DNA from: Neptuniibacter sp.
GTDB taxonomy: Bacteria > Pseudomonadota > Gammaproteobacteria > Pseudomonadales > Balneatricaceae
Reading direction: 5' to 3'
Assembly (NCBI GenBank): GCA_024686055.1
Contig: JAIBDV010000207.1
Location: 1 to 6,021 of the forward strand
Length of the DNA stretch: 6,021 bases
The notes beneath the pieces were generated by a model that saw only the letters and a list, made by a program, of their open reading frames with translations, was not told the origin of the DNA and did not search any database. Shown here in pieces: positions 1 to 4,874 of this stretch (the first letter of the stretch is position 1; each line of letters starts with the position of its first letter). The position numbers were made by a program, and so were the translations under genes.

Positions 1-402
1 GTAGCGAATACGTGACTCTTTAACATAGGGTGCAGCACTATGGTCGGTGATCAGCGGTGTCAGCCCGGTGGCGTCAAATTCACTGATATCGGCAGCGTAG
101 CGGGCTGAAGTCTGGTGGGCCTGGGCGATGATGCCTGCGTGAATATGGTTAATGGTATAGACGCCGGTGGCGAGGATGTTTTCCAGGGTGTCGCGGCGGG
201 TTGTATCGGGCCGGGCAATGAAACCGACCAGTGCCGGGTCAGCGCCTAGATGAACAATGGAGCTGATGATCGCCAGATTGCAGTTGCCCTGCGCGTTCAC
301 ACTGCCGATCAGGCTGGCGCTTTTAAAGCCAGACAGCGAGTTGATGGTGTTAATACGGGTACGGCTGTCGAGCTGAGCCAGCTGTTGCGCAGTGATAATC
401 AT
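1..402 (-). CDS. Flavin reductase-like FMN-binding protein, N-terminal part
   Basis: The first 134 residues of a protein cut by the left edge, read down from an ATG at 402-400. An AGGAGG ribosome binding site sits 8 bases upstream, so the start is well supported. Residues 26-50 (GFKSASLIGSVNAQGN, then NLAIISS), 52-66 (LGADPALVGFIARPD) and 80-87 (GVYTINHI) follow the pattern of the flavin reductase-like (DIM6/NtaB, split-barrel) family. Members bind FMN and either use NAD(P)H to supply reduced flavin or act as flavoredoxins; they are usually about 200 residues and cytoplasmic. No signal peptide is seen. It lies 74 bases downstream of the CDGSH gene on the same strand, with no convincing terminator between, so the two may be co-transcribed. 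The family assignment is firm; the substrate and electron partner cannot be told. Confidence 0.85.
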   Translation of the reverse strand, partial: MIITAQQLAQLDSRTRINTINSLSGFKSASLIGSVNAQGNCNLAIISSIVHLGADPALVGFIARPDTTRRDTLENILATGVYTINHIHAGIIAQAHQTSARYAADISEFDATGLTPLITDHSAAPYVKESRIRY

Positions 403-476
403 AGCGAGTGCCTCCTGGCGGTGATTGATAACTGCCACGTACATAGTAAAGCCTTGGACAGGCTTAACCATCCTTC

Positions 477-773
477 TTATGACAGGTCATCCTGTCTGGC
501 AGCAACGGGCTGATCAATATCCGCCGCCGTCACCTGCTTATGGCTGCCATCGCACACAGGGGCTGTCCCCGTCTGCTTACAGGTACACAGGGCGACACGG
601 GCGTTTTTTTCGGCAACGAACACCACAGGGTCAATTCCAGTGCCCTGGTGGGAGCCGTCACAGAAAGGCTGATTAGAGGAGCGACCGCAGGCGCACCAGG
701 CGTAGGTTTCGCCTTCTTGCAGAGCAACAACGACCGGTTTGAGGCCGGCACAATGGACAGGAGAGTGGGACAT
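477..773 (-). CDS. Tandem CDGSH iron-sulfur (NEET-type) protein
   Basis: A 98-residue cytoplasmic protein with two full CDGSH motifs. The first is CACGRSSNQPFCDGSH with ligands C27, C29, C38 and H42. The second is CTCKQTGTAPVCDGSH with C63, C65, C74 and H78. Each fits the C-X-C-X2-(S/T)-X3-P-X-C-D-G-(S/T)-H signature that holds a [2Fe-2S] cluster through three Cys and one His. Two motifs in one chain place it with the class of bacterial and CISD3-like monomers that carry two clusters. NEET proteins are linked to electron or cluster transfer; the role here is unknown. There is no membrane anchor. The start at 773 has GGAG 9 bases upstream (786-783), but that site is buried in a hairpin (see 780-832). 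The flavin reductase-like gene follows 74 bases downstream. The tail after H78 is acidic and poorly conserved in appearance. Confidence 0.93.
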   Translation of the reverse strand: MSHSPVHCAGLKPVVVALQEGETYAWCACGRSSNQPFCDGSHQGTGIDPVVFVAEKNARVALCTCKQTGTAPVCDGSHKQVTAADIDQPVAARQDDLS

Positions 774-779
774 GAGGGT

Positions 780-832
780 GATCTCCGCACACAGGGTTCA
801 TCTTCAAACTAGAAGACCCTGCGACGGAGATC
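780..832 (-). promoter_or_regulatory. Long imperfect hairpin covering the CDGSH ribosome binding site
   Basis: Read on the minus strand from 832 to 780, the RNA can form three stacked helices: GATCTCCG (832-825) with CGGAGATC (787-780), 8 bp; CAGGG (821-817) with CCCTG (796-792), 5 bp; and TCTTC (816-812) with GAAGA (805-801), 5 bp, closed by a 6-base loop. A 3x4 internal loop and a 4-base bulge separate the helices. The GGAG at 786-783, the only good Shine-Dalgarno site for the CDGSH ATG at 773, lies in the 3' arm. The pairing is seen directly; translational control is inference. No T-run follows the 3' arm, which argues against a simple terminator. The structure begins 15 bases after the stop of the upstream basic-protein gene, so it also lies in that gene's 3' region. 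Confidence 0.6.
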
Positions 833-847
833 AAATGGAAGCGGCGA

Positions 848-1123
848 TCAGCTGTTGGTGTCGGTCGCTTTTGCGGCATTCAGTTTACGTATTTTATCCG
901 CCAAAGGACCGCGAGCATGGCCGTTGTCCTGCTTGCCTTTTTTAACGGCTTTGGCGTCCTGATCCTTCTGGAACACGGACTTTACTTTTTTACGTTCAGC
1001 CAGGCCTTTACGGCGACGGCTGTCGTAGCTTTCTGGATCGGCATTACGTTCTTTGCGGGTAGGGCCTGCTTCGTCATACTCGACCCATTCGCTTGTGTGA
1101 CGACGTTTCTTGTTTCGACTCAT
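848..1123 (-). CDS. Small highly basic protein of unknown function
   Basis: A 91-residue protein I do not recognise. It has 15 Lys and 11 Arg against 8 Asp and 5 Glu, no Cys, a very basic N-terminus (SRNKKRRH at 2-9), further basic runs (SRRRKG at 35-40, ERKKVK at 43-48, KAVKKGK at 58-64), and little hydrophobic content. It is therefore probably extended or helical and RNA-binding, not enzymatic. The start ATG (1123-1121) overlaps the TGA of the GTPase gene (1122-1120) as ATGA, which points to translational coupling; that overlap and the amino-acid composition are the main evidence that the gene is real. Since its partner belongs to the RbgA/YlqF ribosome-assembly family, a role in ribosome or RNA metabolism is a reasonable guess. 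It does not resemble the Der-associated protein YihI closely enough for me to name it so. Confidence 0.75.
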   Translation of the reverse strand: MSRNKKRRHTSEWVEYDEAGPTRKERNADPESYDSRRRKGLAERKKVKSVFQKDQDAKAVKKGKQDNGHARGPLADKIRKLNAAKATDTNS

Positions 1124-2043
1124 CTATTTTTACCTTCGTTTTCCTGCTCTGCTTGCGCTGCAAGACGAGCTTCTTCTTCAGCGGCAAGCACTGCGAGGCG
1201 GTCTTTCTCAACCCATTCGGCTACGGTTTCGTAGGTGATCGGGCCAAGTTTGCCGCTGCGCAGCTCGTTCAGAATAATTTCTGATGCTTTATGTAAATCA
1301 ACAACGCCCCCAGGGCGCAGGCAGCCACGTTTTCTAGCTATGCTATCAACCACCGCTTCCGGTGTTTCTGGCATGGTTTTCAGCTTGAAGCGTTCCTGCA
1401 GTCGCTCAGGGTAGTCGGAGGCCAGAAATTCGGCCGCAAACATGGCGATATCTTCGTATTCAATGGCGGTGTCTTTAATCGCACCACTGGCTGCCAGCCG
1501 GTAGCCGGACTCTCGATCTTCAATTTTTGGCCATAAAAACCCGGGGGTGTCGGACAATACCATGTCATTACTCAGCTTGATGCGTTGCTGAGTTTTAGTC
1601 ACCGCGGGCTCATTGCCTACTTTTGCAATCTTGCGGCCCACCAGAGAATTGATTAACGTAGATTTGCCTACGTTAGGAATCCCCATTATCATCGCTCGAA
1701 CAGGACGGTCAGTCCGGACACGTACAGGTGCGAGCTGCTTGCACAGTTCCGGAATCTGCTTGATCAGCTTCTTCTGTTCGTAGTTCAGCGTGATCGCTCG
1801 GGTATCCGGCAGGCTGTTAAAGTAGTCCAGCCATTGCTGAGTACGTACGGGATCGGCAAGGTCGCTCTTGTTGAGTATTTTTAGCGCTGGTTTCCCTTTA
1901 CGTAGCGAATCGACCAGCGGATTTACGCTGGAACGCGGCAGGCGCGCATCAATCACTTCGATAATGACATCAATTTCGTCCATTACCTTAGCGATCTCTT
2001 TGCGTGCTTTGTGCATATGGCCCGGAAACCAGTTAATGCTCAT
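1120..2043 (-). CDS. ylqF: Ribosome biogenesis GTPase, YlqF/RbgA family
   Basis: A 307-residue circularly permuted GTPase. The G4 motif NKSD (58-61) comes before G1/P-loop GIPNVGKST (121-129), a G2 threonine near 149 and G3 DTPG (165-168), the diagnostic order of the YlqF/YawG group. The N-terminus INWFPGHMHKARKEI (3-17) and the VIDARLP segment (30-36) are also typical of RbgA/YlqF. In Bacillus the protein acts in late assembly of the 50S subunit; the same role is inferred here. Residues after about 215 form the C-terminal RNA-binding-like domain, ending in an Ala/Glu-rich helix (about 282-303) that looks like a lineage-specific tail. The G5 element is not obvious. The start at 2043 has only a weak AGAGTGA ribosome site upstream, but the conserved N-terminus begins right there. 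The gene overlaps the downstream basic-protein gene by 4 bases. Confidence 0.95.
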   Translation of the reverse strand: MSINWFPGHMHKARKEIAKVMDEIDVIIEVIDARLPRSSVNPLVDSLRKGKPALKILNKSDLADPVRTQQWLDYFNSLPDTRAITLNYEQKKLIKQIPELCKQLAPVRVRTDRPVRAMIMGIPNVGKSTLINSLVGRKIAKVGNEPAVTKTQQRIKLSNDMVLSDTPGFLWPKIEDRESGYRLAASGAIKDTAIEYEDIAMFAAEFLASDYPERLQERFKLKTMPETPEAVVDSIARKRGCLRPGGVVDLHKASEIILNELRSGKLGPITYETVAEWVEKDRLAVLAAEEEARLAAQAEQENEGKNR

Positions 2044-2080
2044 TAGCTATATTCACTCTGGATCGTATTGAAAGAGCGGC

Positions 2081-2109
2081 ATTATACGGCCCTTTCACGT
2101 TTCTGTAAG
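2081..2109 (-). promoter_or_regulatory. Sigma70-like promoter for the GTPase operon
   Basis: On the minus strand a perfect TATAAT -10 box (2086-2081) is preceded at 17 bases by CTTACA (2109-2104), which matches the -35 consensus in 4 of 6 positions. Transcription would start near 2074, about 30 bases before the GTPase ATG. It is placed back to back with the plus-strand promoter, the two -35 boxes being 5 bases apart. Confidence 0.6.
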
Positions 2110-2115
2110 CCGTAT
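2084..2115. repeat. Inverted repeat ATACGGC-N18-GCCGTAT between divergent promoters
   Basis: Perfect 7-base arms at 2084-2090 and 2109-2115 with an 18-base spacer. The left arm overlaps the minus-strand -10 box and the right arm touches both -35 boxes. The symmetry and position suggest an operator that could act on both genes; the repeat is seen, the regulator is unknown. Confidence 0.4.
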
Positions 2116-2142
2116 TGAAAACAAACATTCAGCTACTATAGT
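2115..2142 (+). promoter_or_regulatory. Sigma70-like promoter for the EAL-HDOD gene
   Basis: TTGAAA (2115-2120) and TATAGT (2137-2142), each matching consensus in 5 of 6 positions, are separated by 16 bases. Transcription would begin near 2149, leaving a leader of about 30 bases before the ATG at 2179. It is the best promoter match seen on the plus strand of this gap. Confidence 0.6.
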
Positions 2143-2156
2143 GATATTTCATCACT
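2140..2156. repeat. Palindrome AGTGAT-ATTTC-ATCACT at the predicted start site
   Basis: Perfect 6-base arms (2140-2145 and 2151-2156) around a 5-base spacer, overlapping the end of the -10 box and the predicted transcription start of the EAL-HDOD gene. A repressor binding here would block the promoter; it could also form a small hairpin at the RNA 5' end. Function is inferred from position only. Confidence 0.4.
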
Positions 2157-2178
2157 GGTAACGCCTTGAAGAGACTGC

Positions 2179-3399
2179 ATGGATAAGCAAACACAGCAAG
2201 ATCAGGTACTGATGGCACGCCAGCCTATCTTTGATACAGCGCTAAAGGTCGTTGCTTACGAGCTATTGTATCGAACTGAGCGGAGTCCCGAGTATGCCCA
2301 CATTGAGATATCAGGCTCCACGGCAACCAGCCAGGTCATACTGAACATCTATTCCAGTATCAATGACGGTAATGATAGCCGCCAGCTACCGGCGTTTATC
2401 AATCTGACTGAAGAGTTACTGCTGAGCGGAGCGATCCCTGACCTGCCCCGCGACAAAGTAGTCATTGAGATACTCGAAGATGTGAAAGTCACCCCCGAGG
2501 TCATCCGTGCGGTACAAAAACTGCGCCGGGATGGCTACCGGATTGCGCTGGATGATTTTATTCACTCACCTGAATATGCCCCCCTGATCAAGCTGGCGCA
2601 CATTGTTAAAGTGGATGTGCTGGAAATGTCCGTGGAGGAAATTCAAGCCCAGGTAGATGAACTGCGCCCTTACGGGGTGACCCTGCTGGCTGAAAAGATT
2701 GAAACCCACGCGGTGCTTGAGGCCTGTATAGCGATGGGATTCACCCTGTTTCAGGGCTATTTTCTCAGCAAACCCAAGCTGGTGACCGGCCGCAAACTGG
2801 AAGGCAACCAGATTGCCCTGATGCAGTTGATGCGTGAGTTGCAAAGCCCCGATACCACACCCGCCCTGCTTGAAGAGCTCATCGTTAAAGACCCTGTTCT
2901 GACTTATCGCCTGTTACGAATTGTCAACTCTGCCCAGTTCAACCTGGTACGTCAGGTTAAATCCATTGCCGAAGCGATTGTTCTCATGGGTCTTACTGAG
3001 GTGCGTAAGTGGGCCACGCTGATTGCGATGACCACTGGCAGTGATAAGCCGGAAGAGCTTAGCCGTCAGCTGTTGCTGCGTGGCCGGATGTGCGAACAGC
3101 TGACCCAGGCCCATGTGAATGATGGTGCCGGATTTATGGTGGGGATGCTGTCGGGTCTGGATGCGCTGCTGGACATTGATAAGCATACGCTGATGAAACA
3201 GGTGCCGCTGGATGATGCGATCAAGGCGGCGATCAGCACCGGTGAAGGTGAGCTGGGCGCTACGCTCAGTGCTGTGCTGATGTATGAGCGCGGTGACTGG
3301 GACCAGCTTCCTGAGGGGCTGGATGCTCAATTATACGATGAGGCCTATCGCGACAGCCTTAGCTGGACCGATGCGGCAATCCAGTCCATGAATGGCTGA
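2179..3399 (+). CDS. EAL-HDOD domain signalling protein (YuxH-like, COG3434 type)
   Basis: A 406-residue cytoplasmic protein. Residues about 12-205 form an EAL-type domain: ARQPIFD (13-19), YELLYR (27-32, ELL in place of EAL), FINLT (73-77), IEILED (96-101), ALDDF (123-127), VKVDV (143-147), AEKIET (171-176) and FQGYFLSKP (191-199). Residues about 215-400 form an HDOD domain, with KDPVLTYRLLRIVNSAQF (237-254), SIAEAIVLMG (262-271) and GMLSGLDALL (322-331). EAL domains hydrolyse or bind cyclic di-GMP; HDOD is a non-catalytic relative of HD-GYP found in signalling proteins. Most metal- and substrate-binding positions look present (E28, N75, E97, D125, D126, K144, E175, Q192), but the usual GTG loop after DDF is replaced by IHS and the next helix is short, so it may bind more than cleave. 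GAAGAG precedes the ATG at 2179; M12 (2212) is an alternative start. It is the only plus-strand gene, transcribed divergently from the GTPase operon. Confidence 0.93.
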   Translation: MDKQTQQDQVLMARQPIFDTALKVVAYELLYRTERSPEYAHIEISGSTATSQVILNIYSSINDGNDSRQLPAFINLTEELLLSGAIPDLPRDKVVIEILEDVKVTPEVIRAVQKLRRDGYRIALDDFIHSPEYAPLIKLAHIVKVDVLEMSVEEIQAQVDELRPYGVTLLAEKIETHAVLEACIAMGFTLFQGYFLSKPKLVTGRKLEGNQIALMQLMRELQSPDTTPALLEELIVKDPVLTYRLLRIVNSAQFNLVRQVKSIAEAIVLMGLTEVRKWATLIAMTTGSDKPEELSRQLLLRGRMCEQLTQAHVNDGAGFMVGMLSGLDALLDIDKHTLMKQVPLDDAIKAAISTGEGELGATLSAVLMYERGDWDQLPEGLDAQLYDEAYRDSLSWTDAAIQSMNG

Positions 3400-3420
3400 G
3401 ACTGCCCGTTCGATAAATAC

Positions 3421-3447
3421 CATTGCCAGCGACACTCGCTGGTAATG
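3421..3447 (+). other. 3' hairpin after the EAL-HDOD gene
   Basis: CATTGCCAGCG (3421-3431) pairs with CGCTGGTAATG (3437-3447) around a 5-base loop, giving an 11-bp stem with one G-U pair. The wobble forms only in plus-strand RNA; on the minus strand it would be a C-A mismatch. It starts 21 bases after the EAL-HDOD stop. No T-run follows, so it is more likely an mRNA 3'-end or stability structure than a stand-alone intrinsic terminator. Confidence 0.5.
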
Positions 3448-3490
3448 ACCGCTTGCCCTGCCCACCTGACGACTCGTGCTACTGCACATA

Positions 3491-3531
3491 TAAAAAAAGC
3501 CCGCTCGGTTCACACATACCGGGCGGGCTTT
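3491..3531 (-). terminator. Intrinsic terminator of pta, probably bidirectional
   Basis: The arms at 3496-3509 and 3518-3531 form a 14-bp stem with one wobble pair around an 8-base loop. On the minus strand the GC-rich stem ends in a run of seven T (3498-3492), a strong rho-independent terminator 33 bases after the pta stop. In the plus direction the stem is followed by the weaker TTTCGTT, so it may also end EAL-HDOD transcripts. It fits the converging gene arrangement. Confidence 0.9.
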
Positions 3532-3563
3532 CGTTCACACAGAACTTCTTACAACATGGCGAA

Positions 3564-4511
3564 TCAGCTGGCTTTAAGCGCCTTCTGATGGGCCATAAAA
3601 TCGGCGTAGATAGTGGCCAGAGCACAGGAAGCCAGGCGGGCCGCCGGTGGGTCAGCACGGGAGGTCAGTATAACGGGTGCTGCAGCGCCCATGATCAGGC
3701 CTGCGGCGGTGGCGCTCATGCAGTACACCATCTGTTTAAACAGTATATTGCCCGCCTCCAGGTTCGGCACCAGCAGGATATCAGCGTTACCAGCAACCGG
3801 GCTGTTAATGCCTTTGATACGGGCTGCTTCAGCGGAGATGGCACCGTCCAGCGCCAGTGGGCCATCAACAGTCGCACCGCGTAATGCGCCCAGCGCCGCC
3901 AGTTTTTTCAGCTCTACCGCATCGATGGATGACTGCATCGCTTTGGTGGCGACTTCGGTACCCGACAACAGTGCGACTTTAGGGTCGGTGTTACCCAGCG
4001 CATGGGCCAGGTCGATGGCGTTTTGCAGGATATAGATTTTATCGATGACGCCTGGGCTGACATTGATCACCGCATCGGTAATACACAGCGCTTTGTCGCT
4101 GCCAGGCACGGTCATATGGAACACGTGACTCAAGCGTGACTCGGTACGCAGGCCGCCTTTACGGGCCAGCACAGCACGCAGCAAAGTGTCGGTGTGGACA
4201 TGGCCTTTCATCACTGAGGCCGCTTCACCGGCACTGACAATCTGTACAGCGCGGGTCGCCGCTTCGGCCTCATCGGCCGCTGCTTCAATACGGATGTTAC
4301 TGATATCCCAGCCCATCCCGTCAGCAACACTGCGGATGGTGTCAGGATCACCTACCAGAATCGGTTCAATCAACCCTTCTTCGGTGGCCATACGGGCACT
4401 TTCCAGGGTGACTTCATTGACAGCGTTAGCCACTGTTGTGGTAACGGTTGGCAGTGCTTTTGCCTGCGCCAGCAGAGCCTGCGGGCATTCGGGTGGAAGC
4501 GTACTGAGCAT
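3564..4511 (-). CDS. pta: Phosphate acetyltransferase (PTA/PTB family)
   Basis: A 315-residue enzyme, the usual length for a single-domain phosphate acetyl/butyryltransferase. Typical motifs in order: MKGHVHTDTLLRAVL (101-115), GLRTESRLSHVFHM (120-133), DGPLALDGAIS (216-226), GNADILLVPNLEAGNILFKQ (241-260) and LTSRADPPAARLAS (282-295). The SR pair in the last motif matches the catalytic Ser-Arg region of Pta enzymes. It would convert acetyl phosphate and CoA to acetyl-CoA and phosphate in the cytoplasm. Next to xsc, it takes over the acetyl phosphate made from sulfoacetaldehyde; this context favours acetyl over butyryl. The ATG at 4511 is chosen because AAGGA lies 9 bases upstream. The frame stays open to a TTG at 4613, but that start lacks a ribosome site and would add 34 residues unlike the family. 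A strong terminator follows. The xsc terminator upstream suggests pta has its own promoter. Confidence 0.9.
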   Translation of the reverse strand: MLSTLPPECPQALLAQAKALPTVTTTVANAVNEVTLESARMATEEGLIEPILVGDPDTIRSVADGMGWDISNIRIEAAADEAEAATRAVQIVSAGEAASVMKGHVHTDTLLRAVLARKGGLRTESRLSHVFHMTVPGSDKALCITDAVINVSPGVIDKIYILQNAIDLAHALGNTDPKVALLSGTEVATKAMQSSIDAVELKKLAALGALRGATVDGPLALDGAISAEAARIKGINSPVAGNADILLVPNLEAGNILFKQMVYCMSATAAGLIMGAAAPVILTSRADPPAARLASCALATIYADFMAHQKALKAS

Positions 4512-4522
4512 GTCGGGCAATC

Positions 4523-4540
4523 CTTGTTGTTCTTGTTGTT
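4523..4540 (-). repeat. Tandem AACAACAAG repeat at the pta ribosome binding site
   Basis: On the minus strand two exact copies of AACAACAAG run directly into the pta ribosome site AAGGA. They make six A-purine-N triplets in a row, the pattern bound by the distal face of Hfq, and two copies of AACAACAA, which fits the AANAAYAA site used by Hfq/Crc in pseudomonads. The repeat is seen; Hfq or Crc binding is inference. Confidence 0.4.
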
Positions 4541-4601
4541 TTACACAGCCGACACCTGGGTCTGCTTTTACTGCCGTGCAGACGACTGACTGACGATTAA
4601 T

Positions 4602-4619
4602 GGCAGTTTCCAAACTGCC
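4602..4619. repeat. 18-base palindrome upstream of pta, likely operator
   Basis: GGCAGTTTCCAAACTGCC consists of two perfect 8-base arms around a central CC. With only two bases between the arms it is poor as an RNA hairpin but ideal as a dimeric repressor or activator site. It lies about 90 bases upstream of the pta ATG in a long gap that should contain the pta promoter. The cognate regulator is not in the window. Confidence 0.5.
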
Positions 4620-4775
4620 TGCTTACGCTAAGGCAATTCACAAAACTGTCATACTCGCCATTGGTCACCTTTTACAGCAGGTCGTGCACACCTGGCATAC
4701 GTACAACGACTGTGTCACAAACGATTTTCCGCCGTATTCGCCTTAACCCGGACTGGCCAGTATGGAAAACACGCT

Positions 4776-4810
4776 GGAAAATCAGCGGGCTGTGCCGAAG
4801 CACAGCCCGC
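4776..4810 (-). terminator. Intrinsic terminator of xsc with UUCG tetraloop
   Basis: On the minus strand GCGGGCTGTGC (4810-4800) pairs perfectly with GCACAGCCCGC (4795-4785), an 11-bp stem closed by the very stable C(UUCG)G tetraloop, then TGATTTTCC. It lies 64 bases after the xsc stop. The T-run is short (four T), so some read-through into pta is possible, but the stem is strong. Confidence 0.75.
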
Positions 4811-4874
4811 CGGAAGAAAACGGGGAGAGCGTGGAGTCCCTGCCCGTTTCTGATCCTGGGATCAATACAATCGA

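Larger units (their letters stand above)
4512..4874. other. 363-base intergenic region between xsc and pta
   Basis: I see no convincing gene here. From the xsc side it holds a possible weak hairpin (arms 4843-4849 and 4818-4824, an 18-base loop, then TTTTCTT on the minus strand), the main xsc terminator (4776-4810), the palindrome at 4602-4619 and the A-rich repeat at the pta ribosome site. No strong sigma70 promoter for pta stands out on the minus strand. The best weak candidate is a TGC-TGTAAA extended -10 near 4670-4678 without a good -35 box. The length, far larger than other gaps in the window, suggests a regulated promoter that needs an activator or another sigma factor. Confidence 0.5.

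Noticed and set aside
442..472. Promoter for the flavin reductase gene with an AAGCC-N7-GGCTT repeat filling a 17-base spacer
   Set aside because: The repeat (449-453 and 461-465) is real, but the boxes TGGTTA and TACTAT match consensus in only 3 and 4 of 6 positions, too weak to call.
481..496. Hairpin GACAGG-TCAT-CCTGTC at the end of the CDGSH gene as a terminator
   Set aside because: The stem is only 6 bp, lies inside the coding region, and is not followed by a T-run on the minus strand.
780..832. The CDGSH leader hairpin as an ordinary intrinsic terminator of the GTPase operon
   Set aside because: No T-run follows the 3' arm on either strand, and the stem is interrupted by internal loops.
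917..1234. Plus-strand open frame opposite the basic-protein and GTPase genes
   Set aside because: It is the antisense shadow of two supported genes, with no family resemblance and no ribosome site that I could support.
3613..4035. Plus-strand Ala/Ser-rich open frames opposite pta (also 4186-4593)
   Set aside because: Low-complexity antisense shadows typical of GC-rich coding sequence; the minus-strand Pta motifs are unambiguous.
4512..4613. 34-residue N-terminal extension of Pta from a TTG at 4613
   Set aside because: No ribosome site precedes the TTG, which lies inside the palindrome. The added residues do not resemble the family N-terminus, and the ATG at 4511 has AAGGA at good spacing.
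4851..4864. Palindrome TGATCC-TG-GGATCA just after the xsc stop
   Set aside because: The arms are short and built on a common GATC core. Nothing about the position 3' of xsc suggests a function.
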